DNA of 64,000 nt from Hylemonella gracilis (GTDB lineage: Bacteria > Pseudomonadota > Gammaproteobacteria > Burkholderiales > Burkholderiaceae_C): positions 3,435,501-3,499,500 of the forward strand of contig NZ_CP031395.1 of the NCBI RefSeq assembly GCF_004328645.1, given 5' to 3'. Numbering within the stretch: position 1 is the stretch's first letter; the number at the start of each line of letters is the position of its first letter. Below are positions 18,381 to 27,997 of this stretch, one piece after another. A model generated the notes under the pieces. That model was not told the DNA's origin and made no database searches. It saw only the letters and a list, made by a program, of their open reading frames with translations. The position numbers and the translations under genes were made by a program.

Positions 18381-19676
18381 ATGAGTACCTCGCACGCCAT
18401 CCGGCACGTCCGCGTCACGCCCATCGCCTTCCGCGATCCACCGCTGCTCAACGCAGCGGGCATCCACGAGCCCTGGGCGCTGCGCTCCATCATCGAGATC
18501 GAGACGGCTTCGGGCCTGGTGGGGATCAACGAAAGCTACGGCGATCTGCCCATGCTTGAGGCCTTGGCCAAGGCCGCGCCCGCCTTGCAGGGGTTGTCGC
18601 CCTGGTCGCTCAATGAGATGGAAGTGCGCGTGCGTGCGCTGGTCACGCCGCCGAAACAAACCACCTCGGAGTTCCTGACGCAACAGGTCTCGCTGGCGCC
18701 AGGCACGCATGTCTCCAAGACCGTGGCCAAGGTGATCAGCGCCTTTGAAGTGGCGATGATGGACCTGCAAGGTCAGTTGGCGAACGCGCCCGTGGTGGAC
18801 TTGCTGGGCGGCGCGGCGCGCGACCGCGTGCCCTACTCGGCCTACCTGTTCTACAAGTACGCCGAACACATCGAGCAGCCTTATGCGCCTGATGCCTGGG
18901 GCGCAGCGCTCACGCCCGAGCAGCTCGTCGCCCAGGCGCGGCGCATGATCGACCAGTACGGTTTCCAGAGCATCAAGCTCAAGGCGGGCGCTCTGCCGCC
19001 CGAGCAGGAGGCTGCGGGCATCCTGGCGCTGGCGACGGCCTTCCCGGGCAAGCCGCTGCGCATCGACCCCAACGGCAATTGGACGGTGGAAACCAGCCTG
19101 AAGATCGTGCAGCAGTTGCGCGGCGTGCTGGAGTATTACGAAGACCCGGCGCCCCGCCTGGACGGCATGGCCGCCGTGGCGCGCGAATGCGACGTGCCCC
19201 TGGCCACCAACATGGTGGTGACCGACTTCGCCGAGTTCCGTCGCAATGTCGAGATGGGCTGCCCCGTCAAGATCGTCCTCAGTGACCACCACTACTGGGG
19301 TGGCCTGCGTGCCACGCAGCAGTTGTCCATGCTCTGCCGCACCTTCGACCTGGGGCTGTCCATGCACAGCAATTCGCACCTGGGCATCAGCCTGGTGGCC
19401 ATGACCCACCTCTGCGCCAGCGTGCCGCTGCTGACCTACGCCTGCGACACGCACTATCCCTGGCAGGACGAGGAAATCGTCACCGGCGGCCGCCTGAAGT
19501 TCGAGAACGGCAGCCTGCGTGTGCCCACCGGCCCCGGCCTGGGCGTGACGATCGACCGCGAGGCCCTGGCCCGCCTGCACGACAATTACCTGCGCTGCGG
19601 CATCCGCAACCGCGACGACCTGAGGCAGATGAAAAAGTACGACCCGACGTTCACGGGCGTCCAGCCGCGCTTCTGA
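18381..19676 (+). CDS. Enolase-superfamily glucarate dehydratase-related protein
   Basis: A protein of 431 residues, a divergent relative of glucarate dehydratase and distinct from the gudD product in the same island. It keeps the K-x-K pair (SIKLKAG), the ligands in IDPNGNW, YYEDPAP and LATNMVV, and the base histidine in MHSNSHLG. The residues around these differ from the gudD copy (DPNGNW for DPNGGW, HSNSHLG for HSNNHFD, SDHHYWGG for DPHFWTM). Catalysis of an aldarate or aldonate dehydration is likely but the substrate is open; the E. coli GudX-like group is a comparison. Fourth structural gene after udh and the TRAP membrane genes. Confidence 0.85.
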   Translation: MSTSHAIRHVRVTPIAFRDPPLLNAAGIHEPWALRSIIEIETASGLVGINESYGDLPMLEALAKAAPALQGLSPWSLNEMEVRVRALVTPPKQTTSEFLTQQVSLAPGTHVSKTVAKVISAFEVAMMDLQGQLANAPVVDLLGGAARDRVPYSAYLFYKYAEHIEQPYAPDAWGAALTPEQLVAQARRMIDQYGFQSIKLKAGALPPEQEAAGILALATAFPGKPLRIDPNGNWTVETSLKIVQQLRGVLEYYEDPAPRLDGMAAVARECDVPLATNMVVTDFAEFRRNVEMGCPVKIVLSDHHYWGGLRATQQLSMLCRTFDLGLSMHSNSHLGISLVAMTHLCASVPLLTYACDTHYPWQDEEIVTGGRLKFENGSLRVPTGPGLGVTIDREALARLHDNYLRCGIRNRDDLRQMKKYDPTFTGVQPRF

Positions 19677-19787
19677 AACCGCCGGGCGAGGCGCACGGAC
19701 AAACATACGGCCCTCGTCTTGCGCAGATCACGGTTCTGACGCGTGACAACATCACGCTTTTGTCCAAGTCCAAACGAGGAGACATTC

Positions 19788-20783
19788 ATGCAACGTCGTA
19801 CGCTGATCCACCGCGTCATCTGCGCCGGTACTCTGCTGCTGAGCGCCACCTGTTTCACCCTGCCTGCCGCCGCGCAAGGCAGCTGGCCCACCGGCAAAGC
19901 CATCACCTACCTGGTGCCCTTCGCACCCGGGGGCAACACGGACACGCTTGCGCGCCTGATCGCTCCGGCCTTGAGCACGGCACTGGGCACACCGGTGGTC
20001 ATCGACAACAAGGGCGGCGCGGGCGGCAGCGTGGGCTCTGCGATCGCGGCACGCGCACCCGCCGATGGCTACACGATTCTGGGCGGCACCATCAGCTCGC
20101 ACGCGATCAACGTCAGCCTGTACGCCAAGATCGACTACGACCCGATCAAGTCCTTCATGCCCGTGGCCATGCTGGGCTCAGGCCCGCTGGTGCTGGTGGT
20201 GCCTGCCGCCAGCCCCTACAAAACGTTGAACGATGTGCTGGCCGCCAGCAAGGCCCGAGACGGCGGCCTGTCCTCGGCCTCGCCGGGCACCGGCACGTCC
20301 CCGCACATGGCGCTGGAGCTGCTGTCTTACCAATCCGGCGTGAAGTTCACGCACGTGCCCTACAAAGGCAGCGGCCCGGCCGTGCAGGACGTGATCGGCG
20401 GCCAGGTGGACATGATGTTCGACACCACGCTCATCGTTGGCCCCCACATCCAGTCTGGCAAACTGCGCCCCATCGCGGTGACCAGCGCCAAGCGCCTGGA
20501 GTCCCTGCCGGACGTGCCGACCATCGCCGAAGCCGGTCAGAAGGGTTTCGACATGGGTTCCTGGCAAGCCGTGTTCGCGCCCGCTGGCACGCCCAAGGCG
20601 GTCGTGGATCGCCTGCACGCGGAGATCATGAAGATCGTCGCCACACCCGACATTCAGGCACGCCTGAAAAGTTTTGGCATGGTGCCGTCCACCATGACAC
20701 CCGCCCAGCTCGCCGACTACCAGAAAGCAGAAGTCGCCAAGTGGGCTCAGGTGATCAAGGCGGCGGGCATCAAGGCCGATTGA
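19788..20783 (+). CDS. Bug/TctC-family substrate-binding protein (third copy)
   Basis: A periplasmic receptor of 331 residues with a long signal peptide (MQRRTLIHRVICAGTLLLSA onward, cleavage near AAAQG) and the Bug hallmark AITYLVPFAPGGNTD. It also has VPYKGSGPAVQD and SWQAVFAPAGTP, conserved in the group. CGAGGAGAC precedes the ATG at 19788, ruling out the longer frame. It is inside the plus-strand operon between the enolase-family gene and the lactonase. No TctAB partner lies in the window. Confidence 0.9.
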   Translation: MQRRTLIHRVICAGTLLLSATCFTLPAAAQGSWPTGKAITYLVPFAPGGNTDTLARLIAPALSTALGTPVVIDNKGGAGGSVGSAIAARAPADGYTILGGTISSHAINVSLYAKIDYDPIKSFMPVAMLGSGPLVLVVPAASPYKTLNDVLAASKARDGGLSSASPGTGTSPHMALELLSYQSGVKFTHVPYKGSGPAVQDVIGGQVDMMFDTTLIVGPHIQSGKLRPIAVTSAKRLESLPDVPTIAEAGQKGFDMGSWQAVFAPAGTPKAVVDRLHAEIMKIVATPDIQARLKSFGMVPSTMTPAQLADYQKAEVAKWAQVIKAAGIKAD

Positions 20784-20811
20784 TTCCCCGCGCACCGAAC
20801 CTCGCATCACC

Positions 20812-21840
20812 ATGTCCGTTTCTCCCTCTACACCGGCCACGGTCTACGTGTCCAATGCCGACAGCCGGGACATCAGCGTGCTGCGCCTGGACCGCGAGCA
20901 CGGCAGCTTGAGCCTGGTGCAGACCTTGCCCGTGGGCGGCATGGTGATGCCCCTGGCCCTGAGTCCTCAGCGGCATGTGCTGTACGCCGCGCTGCGTTCG
21001 GAGCCTTATGCGGTCCTGGCTTTCACGATCGACCCTGCCACGGGCCGGCTCAGCGAGCTGGGCAGGGCTGCCCTGCCGGACAGCATGGCCTACATCGCCG
21101 CCGACCACAGCGGGCGATGGCTCTTCGCCGCGTCTTACGGCGGCAACCGCGCCAGCCTGTCGCCGATTGCGGCGGACGGCCAGCCTGCACCGGCTGTTCA
21201 GATCGTGCCCAATGGCAAGAATGCCCATGCAGCCATCCCCGACGCGGCCAACCGCCATGTTTACATCACCAGTCTTGGAACGGACCAGGTTTTCCAGTGG
21301 CGTTTTGACGCAGGCAGTGGACAGCTCACCGCCAACGATCCGCCCACGATGGAGGCCCGCGCTGGCAGTGGACCGCGCCATCTGGTCTTCCACCCCAATG
21401 GTCGCCACGCCTACCTGCTGGGCGAGCTGGATGCCACGGTGGAATTGCTCGAGGTCGACGCCGGCCGGGGCCAGCTCAGACGCAAGCAGCACTGGCCTAC
21501 CCTGCCGCCGGATTTCACCGGCAAGGCCTGGGCCGCCGACCTTCACCTGACGCCCGATGGTCGTTTCCTCTACACTTGCGAGCGCACCTCCAGCACCTTG
21601 GCCATCTGGCGGGTGGATGCGGCCAGCGGTGCACTGAGTCTGGTCGGGCACCAGACCACGGAACAGCAGCCACGCGGCTTCCAGATCGACAGCTCCGGCC
21701 GCTGGCTGATCGCGGCCGGACAGGTCTCCCATGCCATCACCCTCTACAAGATAGACCCTGACAGTGGCCGCCTCAACGCAACGCAGCGCATGAACGTGGG
21801 CCAGGGCCCGAACTGGATCGAGATCGTCGATCACCATTGA
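20812..21840 (+). CDS. Lactonase family protein (7-bladed beta-propeller, Pgl/YbhE type)
   Basis: A cytoplasmic lactonase of 342 residues in the Lactonase/6-phosphogluconolactonase YbhE family. Repeated blade motifs are visible: [38 protein letters not shown] and [11 protein letters not shown], each closing a blade with D-x-x-(S/T)-G-x-[21 protein letters not shown] is the family's most conserved segment. There is no signal peptide. Uronate dehydrogenase yields aldaro-1,5-lactones, so the likely role is ring opening to galactarate or glucarate (inference from context). It is followed at once by garD. Confidence 0.85.
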   Translation: MSVSPSTPATVYVSNADSRDISVLRLDREHGSLSLVQTLPVGGMVMPLALSPQRHVLYAALRSEPYAVLAFTIDPATGRLSELGRAALPDSMAYIAADHSGRWLFAASYGGNRASLSPIAADGQPAPAVQIVPNGKNAHAAIPDAANRHVYITSLGTDQVFQWRFDAGSGQLTANDPPTMEARAGSGPRHLVFHPNGRHAYLLGELDATVELLEVDAGRGQLRRKQHWPTLPPDFTGKAWAADLHLTPDGRFLYTCERTSSTLAIWRVDAASGALSLVGHQTTEQQPRGFQIDSSGRWLIAAGQVSHAITLYKIDPDSGRLNATQRMNVGQGPNWIEIVDHH

Positions 21841-21845
21841 ACGCC

Positions 21846-23435
21846 ATGAGCAACTCGCCCATCATCATCCGCATGCAGGCCACGGACAACGTGGCCATCG
21901 TCGCCAACGAAGGCGGCCTGCCTGCGGGCACGGCGCTGGGCGCCGAGTACCCCGGCCTCACGCTGCGCGACAAGGTACCGCAGGCGCACAAGGTCGCGCT
22001 GGTGGACATTCCGGTCGGTACGGCGATCCTGCGCTACGGTGTGCCCATCGGCTACGCCAAGGCCGACATCCCGGCCGGCAGTTGGGTGCATGAGCGCCTG
22101 CTGGACATGCCGGCCGCGCGTGAACTGCAAGGCCTGCCCATGGCCACCGTCAAGCGGCCCACGCCCGAGCCCCTGTCGGGCCACACCTTCGAGGGCTACC
22201 GCAACCCGGACGGCTCGGTCGGCACGCGCAACTTGCTGGCCATCACGACCACGGTGCAGTGCGTGGCCGGGGTGGTGGACGTGGCGGTGGAACGCATCCG
22301 CAAGGAACTGCTGCCGAAGTACCCGAACGTCGATGGCGTCGTTGGCCTGGAGCACACCTACGGCTGCGGCGTGGCGATTGACGCGCCCGAGGCACCGATC
22401 CCGATCCGCACGCTGCGCAACATCAGCCTCAACCCCAACTTCGGCGGCGAGGTGATGGTGGTCAGCCTGGGTTGCGAGAAGCTGCAGCCCGAGCGCTTGC
22501 TGCCGCCCGGGAGTTTCCGCGGCATCCCGATCCAGGAAGCGGGTCAGCAAGGCGAACAAATCGACGACAAGCTCGACGTGGTCTGCCTGCAGGACAGCGC
22601 GCACATCGGCTTCATGAGCATGATCGACGACATCATGGTCACGGCCCAAAGGCATCTGGAACGCCTGAACGCGCGCCGCCGCGAGACCGTGCCGGCCAGC
22701 GAGTTGGTGGTGGGCGTGCAGTGCGGGGGCAGCGATGCATTTTCCGGCGTGACGGCCAACCCCGCCGTGGGCTATATGGCCGATCTGCTGGTGCGCGCGG
22801 GTGCCACCATCATGTTCAGCGAGAACACCGAGGTGCGCGACGCGGTGGAACAGCTCACCAGCCGCGCCGCCACGCCGGCCGTGGCCGAGGAAATCGTGCG
22901 CGAACTCGGCTGGTACGACCAGTACCTGGAACGCGGTCGCGTGGACCGCGCCGCCAACACCACGCCGGGCAACAAGGCCGGCGGCCTGTCGAACATCGTC
23001 GAGAAGGCCATGGGCTCCATCATCAAGAGCGGCACGGCGCCCATCGCCCACGTGCTCTCGCCCGGCAGCAAGCTGAGTCGTGAGCAACGTGGCCTGGTCT
23101 ACGCGGCCACGCCCGCCTCCGACTTCATCTGCGGCACGCTGCAACTCGCGGCAGGCATGAACCTGCACGTCTTCACCACGGGCCGCGGCACCCCCTATGG
23201 CTTGGCCGAATGCCCGGTGATCAAGGTGGCCACGCGCACCGAGCTCGCCAAGCGCTGGCACGACCTGATGGACGTGAACGCCGGCCGTGTGGCCGACGGT
23301 GAGCTCACGATCGAGGAAGCGGGTTGGGAGCTCTTCCGTTTGCTGCTCGACGTGGCCAGCGGCAAGAAGACCTGGGCCGAGCAATGGAAGCTGCACAACT
23401 CCCTGGTGCTGTTCAACCCGGCGCCGATCACCTGA
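21846..23435 (+). CDS. garD: Galactarate dehydratase
   Basis: A protein of 529 residues that dehydrates meso-galactarate to 5-keto-4-deoxyglucarate, feeding KdgD. GarD/UxaA features: an N-terminal SAF-like domain, [66 protein letters not shown], and the C-terminal [20 protein letters not shown]. The cysteines and histidine fit a metal-dependent dehydratase. An in-frame TTG at 21837 overlaps the lactonase stop, but the ATG at 21846 is preferred. Last gene of the plus-strand island. Confidence 0.96.
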   Translation: MSNSPIIIRMQATDNVAIVANEGGLPAGTALGAEYPGLTLRDKVPQAHKVALVDIPVGTAILRYGVPIGYAKADIPAGSWVHERLLDMPAARELQGLPMATVKRPTPEPLSGHTFEGYRNPDGSVGTRNLLAITTTVQCVAGVVDVAVERIRKELLPKYPNVDGVVGLEHTYGCGVAIDAPEAPIPIRTLRNISLNPNFGGEVMVVSLGCEKLQPERLLPPGSFRGIPIQEAGQQGEQIDDKLDVVCLQDSAHIGFMSMIDDIMVTAQRHLERLNARRRETVPASELVVGVQCGGSDAFSGVTANPAVGYMADLLVRAGATIMFSENTEVRDAVEQLTSRAATPAVAEEIVRELGWYDQYLERGRVDRAANTTPGNKAGGLSNIVEKAMGSIIKSGTAPIAHVLSPGSKLSREQRGLVYAATPASDFICGTLQLAAGMNLHVFTTGRGTPYGLAECPVIKVATRTELAKRWHDLMDVNAGRVADGELTIEEAGWELFRLLLDVASGKKTWAEQWKLHNSLVLFNPAPIT

Positions 23436-23470
23436 ATTCACGCTGAAACAGGCAGGCAAGCGGCGCGGCC

Positions 23471-24115
23471 TCAGTCTTTTGCCAGCACGACGTGCAAGGC
23501 CTTCGGCGTGCCGACCTGCTCGATACAGCGGAACCCCTGCGCCACCAGATCGATCCCGGCGAACAAGGCCTCGCCGCGCCCCAACAGGGTCGGCGTGATC
23601 GCCAGGTGCATCTCGTCGATCAGACCCGCCTCCAGGTACTGCCGCACCGTCGCCACACCACCGCCCACGCGCACATCGCGCGGACCTGCCGCCTCGCGGG
23701 CACGGGCCAGCGCCTCATGGATGCCTGCGGTGATGAAATGGAAGACCGTGCCACCCTTCATCTCCAGCGGCGGCCGGGCATGGTGCGTCAGCACGAAGAC
23801 CGGGACGTGGTAAGGCGGGTTGTCGCCCCACCAGCCCCGCCACGAATCATCCAGCCAAGGACCACGCACCGGCCCGAACATATGGCGCCCCAAGATCCAC
23901 GCGCCCAGGTTATCGAAGCTGCGCTTCGCGTAGGCATCATCGACATGGGCTTCGCCACCCGCGGCGCCGGTCATCGCCTGGAACGTGGTCGTGCCGAAGA
24001 ACCACTCGTGCAAGCGCATGCCGCCCACGCCGAGCGGGTTCTCCAGACTCTGGTCGACACCGGCGCCAAAACCATCAAGCGAGACCGAGAAAGCGGCCAC
24101 CCGGAGTTTGGGCAT
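23471..24115 (-). CDS. Dihydrofolate reductase family protein (RibD C-terminal domain)
   Basis: A protein of 214 residues with the RibD_C/DHFR-like fold: the start MPKLRVAAFSVSLDGFGAG, GAWILGRHMFGP, VFVLTHHARPP, RDVRVGGGVATVRQYLEAGLIDEMHLAITP and LLGRGEALF. This YyaP/YwjB-like group binds NADPH; its substrates are mostly unknown. AGGAG lies 6 bases before the ATG at 24115. The gene is downstream of the carboxylase in the same direction with a 122-base gap, but shares no obvious role with guanidine use. Confidence 0.88.
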   Translation of the reverse strand: MPKLRVAAFSVSLDGFGAGVDQSLENPLGVGGMRLHEWFFGTTTFQAMTGAAGGEAHVDDAYAKRSFDNLGAWILGRHMFGPVRGPWLDDSWRGWWGDNPPYHVPVFVLTHHARPPLEMKGGTVFHFITAGIHEALARAREAAGPRDVRVGGGVATVRQYLEAGLIDEMHLAITPTLLGRGEALFAGIDLVAQGFRCIEQVGTPKALHVVLAKD

Positions 24116-24237
24116 GGGGTTCTCCTGGTTGTGCATGGAAATGCGCGCAAGGAAACAAAACCGAATGCGCGCCAGGGACTATAGGCGACCGGGACTCCAC
24201 GGCCCCGACACCCCGCCATGCCGGTGCGCGACCTCCC

Positions 24238-27200
24238 TCACGCCTCTTCCAGCACCACCACGTACTGCCCCGCGCGCACGGGTGCGCCTGGCTGCACACG
24301 CAGCTCACGCACCACGCCCTTGCAGGGCGCCTGCAGGGCGATTTCCATCTTCATGGACTCCAGCACGGCCAACACTTGGCCGGCCTGCACGGCCTGGCCC
24401 ACGCTGACTTGCAGCTGCCAGAGGTTGCCCGCGATGAAGCTTTCCACGCCCACCTGACCGGCCGCCAGCGGCGCCTCGTCCGCTGCCTCCACGGCCGCTT
24501 CCGTGCTCTCGAAGTGCGCTTGGCCGGTGGCGATCCAGCGTTCACGCTCCGCATTGAATGCGGCCTGTTGGTGCGCGCGGAAGGCGGCGATGCCCTCGGC
24601 TTCGCGCGCAAGCAAGGCCTGGTAATCGGCCAGGGCCAGCTCCGTCTGCTCGATGCGCAGCGGATAACGGCCCAGCGGAAAGTCACGGCGGATGCGCAAC
24701 AGTTCCTCGGCGCTGACCGGCTCGAAGCGGATCTGGTCGAAGAAGCGCAGCAGCCAGGGCTGGCCACCGAAGGCGGCCATGTCCTCGTGCATGTAGCGGT
24801 AGCGATTCCACATCTGCAGGGTGCGGCCCACGAACTGGTAACCGCCAGGCCCTTCCATGCCGTAGACGCAGAGGTAGGCCCCGCCGATGCCCACCGAATT
24901 TTCCGCCGTCCAGGTGCGCGCGGGGTTGTACTTGGTGGTCACCAGGCGGTGGCGCGGGTCCAGCGGCGTGGCCACCGGCGCGCCCAGGTACACATCGCCC
25001 AGGCCCAGCACCAGGTAGCTGGCTTCGAAGACAATGCGCCGCACCTCGTCGAGGCCGCTCAGGTCATTGATGCGGCGGATGAACTCCAGATTGCTCGGGC
25101 ACCAGGGCGCGTCCTTGCGCACCGTGGTCATGTACTTCTCGATGGCCAGTTGGCAGGCCGGGTCGTCCCAGGACAAGGGCAGGTGCACGATGCGCGAAGG
25201 CACCTTCAAGTCCCGCGCGGCGCAGACGCTGTCCCACAAGCCCGCGAGATCCTGGAGCAGTTGCGCCAGGGGCAGTTGGGTGGGGTCGTAGTGGACTTGC
25301 AAGGAGCGGATGCCCGGCGTGAGGTCGATCACACCCGGCAGGCTGCCCGCGGCGCGGCGCGCCTCGAGCGTCTGCATCAGCGCGTGAACGCGGAAGCGCA
25401 GCACCAGGTCCAGCTCAGGTGGACCGACTTCAAGCAGGAGATGGGTGTCGCCCGACAGCCGCGCCAGGAGGCGCTGCTCGCCCTGTCCGAGGTCGAGCAC
25501 GATGGGTGAGGAACGATGCGCTTCGACGGGCGTGGGCGACCACTCCAGGGCCGAGGGCTGCAGGGCACGCACCTCCTCGCGCCACGCCCCCGCCAGCGCA
25601 CGCGCCGTGGACAGGTCCACGGGCACGAAGCGCAGCTTGTCGCCGGCCTTGAGCTGGCCGAGTTGCCACAGGTCGGCCTCGATCACCGTCACCGGGCAGA
25701 CGAAGCCACCGAGGCTGGGGCCGTCCGGCCCCAGGATCACGGGCATGTCGCCCGTGAAGTCCACCGCGCCCACGGCGTAGGGGTTGTCGTGGATGTTGGA
25801 TGGGTGCAGGCCGGCCTCGCCGCCGCTGTCGCGCGCCCATTCGGGCTTGGGGCCGATCAGGCGCACGCCGGTGCGGCTGGAGTTGAAGTGCACTTCCCAC
25901 TCGGCGGCGAAGAAAGTGTCGATGTAGGCCGGCTGGAAGTACTCGGGCGCGCCGTGCGGGCCGTAGATCACGCGCAGCGTGCGCACACTGGGCAGCGAAG
26001 TCCGTAGCGCGTGCGGCAGCGCCGCACCCTCGCTGGGTTCCCGCAAGGGATGCAGATGCAGCACATCCCCGGCCCGCAAGGCCCGGCCCACATGGCCGCC
26101 GAACTGGCCCAGGGTGAAGGTGCTCTGGCTGCCCAGGTAGTCCGGCAGGTCCAGGCCGCCGCGCAGACAGAGGTAGCTGCGCGCGCCCTCCCCGGCCATG
26201 CCGCCCAGGCGCAGCGTGGCGCCGGCAGGAATGGCGAACACCGTGTCCATCGGCCGTGCCTCGCCGTCCAGCGTGATGCTCAGGGCCGCGCCCGTGACCG
26301 CTACCACGGCCGCGGCGTGAAAGCGCAGTGTGGGCCCGTTCATGGTGATTTCGAGCGCCGCCGCGGACTGTGCATTGTCCAGCAGGCGGTTGCCCAGGCG
26401 CAGCGCGCGATCGTCCATGGGTCCGGAAGGCGGCACGCCCACGGCCCAGTAGCCGACCCGGCCCGGCCAGTCCTGGACCGTGGTCTGGGTGCCACCGGCG
26501 ATCACCTCGACCGTGTCGGCGCGGTAGACCAGTTGTTCGAGGCAACGCGTCCAGGGCTGGCCCGTGGCAAAAGGCGCATCGGCGAGGATCTGGCGCAGGT
26601 AACCGCGGTTGGTCTCGACGCCATAGAGTTGCGTGCGCGCCAGCGCCTCGTCCAGGGCGCTTCGAGCGCGCTCACGGGCATCCGGCGCATTGAGCCCTTC
26701 CGCCCAGGTGATGAGCTTGGCCACCATCGGGTCGAAGAAGGGCGGGATCTCGCAGCCCGCCTCGACCCAGGTGTCGATGCGCAGGGCCTGGCCGTCGGCC
26801 TCGGGAAATTCGACCTGGGTCAGCAAGCCCGGCGAAGGCTGGAAGTTGCGCCCCGGATCTTCGGCGTACAACCGCGCCTGGATGGCATGGCCGCGTGGCC
26901 GCAACGTCCGCGCCAATTCGTGCAAAGGCGGCAGATCCCCGGCAGCAAGTTCGACCATCCAGCGCACCAGGTCCACGCCCCAGACCTGCTCGGTCACGCC
27001 ATGCTCGACTTGCAAGCGCGTGTTGACCTCGAGGAAGTAGAAGCGCCGCGCCTGGTCGTCGTAGACGAACTCCACCGTGCCCGCGCCGCGGTAGTTCACC
27101 GCCTTGCCGAGCCGGATGGCGGCGGCGCAGAGTTCTTCCGCCATGCCCTCGGGCAAATTGGGCGCCGGGGTTTCCTCCAGCACCTTCTGGTTGCGCCGCT

Positions 27201-27891
27201 GCACCGAGCAGTCGCGCACGCCCAGCGCGATCACCTCGCCCCACCCGTCGCCGAAGATCTGCACCTCCAGGTGGCGCGCGCGCTCGATGTACTGCTCGAT
27301 GAAGACGCCCGAGTCGCTGAAGTTGTTCTGCCCCAGACGGCGCACGGCCTCGTAGGCCTCGCGCAATTCGGAAGCGGAACGGCAGACCCGCATGCCGATG
27401 CCGCCGCCGCCCGCCGTGCTCTTGAGCATGATGGGGTAGCCCACCTTGCGGCTGGCGGACAGCGCCGCGTCCAGCGTGTCCAGCAGTTCCGTGCCCTCAA
27501 GCAAGGGCAGGCCCTGCCGCCGGGCGATGGCGCGCGCGGTGTGCTTGAGGCCGAAGAGCCGCAGTTGCTCGGGTGTGGGGCCGACAAACGCAATGCCCGC
27601 CTGCTCGCAGGCTTCGGCGAAGGCCGCGTTCTCGGACAGGAAACCATAACCCGGGTGGATGGCCTGCGCGCCGCTGGCGCGGGCCGCGGCCAGGATCTTC
27701 TCGATCACGAGGTAGGTTTGCGCTGCCGGGCCTTCGCCCAGGCTGATGGCGGTGTCGGCTTGCCGGATGTGCAGGCTGGCCGCATCGGCCTCGGAATACA
27801 CGGCCACGCCCTGCACATTCAAGGCGCGCAGCGTGCGCAGGATGCGGCAGGCGATGGCGCCGCGGTTGGCGATGAGCAGTTTGTCAAACAT
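24238..27891 (-). CDS. Biotin-dependent guanidine (urea-type) carboxylase
   Basis: A protein of 1217 residues. Domain order: biotin carboxylase with ATP-grasp (1-450; start MFDKLLIANRGAIACRILRT, KSTAGGGGIGMRVC loop), an AHS2/KipA-like segment near 480-770 (TTVQDWPGRVGYWAVGVPPSG), an AHS1/KipI-like segment near 780-1050, and a C-terminal biotinyl domain with K1181 in ESMKM. This is the urea carboxylase architecture without the allophanate hydrolase part. The guanidine-I riboswitch upstream and the DUF1989 genes indicate guanidine as substrate, giving carboxyguanidine (established for such operons; inferred here). Start ATG 27891; the longer frame to 28041 is rejected. Last gene of the operon. 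Confidence 0.92.
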   Translation of the reverse strand: MFDKLLIANRGAIACRILRTLRALNVQGVAVYSEADAASLHIRQADTAISLGEGPAAQTYLVIEKILAAARASGAQAIHPGYGFLSENAAFAEACEQAGIAFVGPTPEQLRLFGLKHTARAIARRQGLPLLEGTELLDTLDAALSASRKVGYPIMLKSTAGGGGIGMRVCRSASELREAYEAVRRLGQNNFSDSGVFIEQYIERARHLEVQIFGDGWGEVIALGVRDCSVQRRNQKVLEETPAPNLPEGMAEELCAAAIRLGKAVNYRGAGTVEFVYDDQARRFYFLEVNTRLQVEHGVTEQVWGVDLVRWMVELAAGDLPPLHELARTLRPRGHAIQARLYAEDPGRNFQPSPGLLTQVEFPEADGQALRIDTWVEAGCEIPPFFDPMVAKLITWAEGLNAPDARERARSALDEALARTQLYGVETNRGYLRQILADAPFATGQPWTRCLEQLVYRADTVEVIAGGTQTTVQDWPGRVGYWAVGVPPSGPMDDRALRLGNRLLDNAQSAAALEITMNGPTLRFHAAAVVAVTGAALSITLDGEARPMDTVFAIPAGATLRLGGMAGEGARSYLCLRGGLDLPDYLGSQSTFTLGQFGGHVGRALRAGDVLHLHPLREPSEGAALPHALRTSLPSVRTLRVIYGPHGAPEYFQPAYIDTFFAAEWEVHFNSSRTGVRLIGPKPEWARDSGGEAGLHPSNIHDNPYAVGAVDFTGDMPVILGPDGPSLGGFVCPVTVIEADLWQLGQLKAGDKLRFVPVDLSTARALAGAWREEVRALQPSALEWSPTPVEAHRSSPIVLDLGQGEQRLLARLSGDTHLLLEVGPPELDLVLRFRVHALMQTLEARRAAGSLPGVIDLTPGIRSLQVHYDPTQLPLAQLLQDLAGLWDSVCAARDLKVPSRIVHLPLSWDDPACQLAIEKYMTTVRKDAPWCPSNLEFIRRINDLSGLDEVRRIVFEASYLVLGLGDVYLGAPVATPLDPRHRLVTTKYNPARTWTAENSVGIGGAYLCVYGMEGPGGYQFVGRTLQMWNRYRYMHEDMAAFGGQPWLLRFFDQIRFEPVSAEELLRIRRDFPLGRYPLRIEQTELALADYQALLAREAEGIAAFRAHQQAAFNAERERWIATGQAHFESTEAAVEAADEAPLAAGQVGVESFIAGNLWQLQVSVGQAVQAGQVLAVLESMKMEIALQAPCKGVVRELRVQPGAPVRAGQYVVVLEEA

Positions 27892-27997
27892 TCGAGTCAC
27901 TCTCGAAAGATGGCGGGCCGTCCCGCGCTGGTGAAACCACGCCATGGCCGTCCATGGCGGGAGCAGACTGCTGTCAGGGTCTCGCGTTCGCGGCGGG

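Noticed and set aside
21837..21845. TTG start for garD overlapping the lactonase stop
   Set aside because: The ATG nine bases later is a better codon, and the family N-terminus aligns from there.
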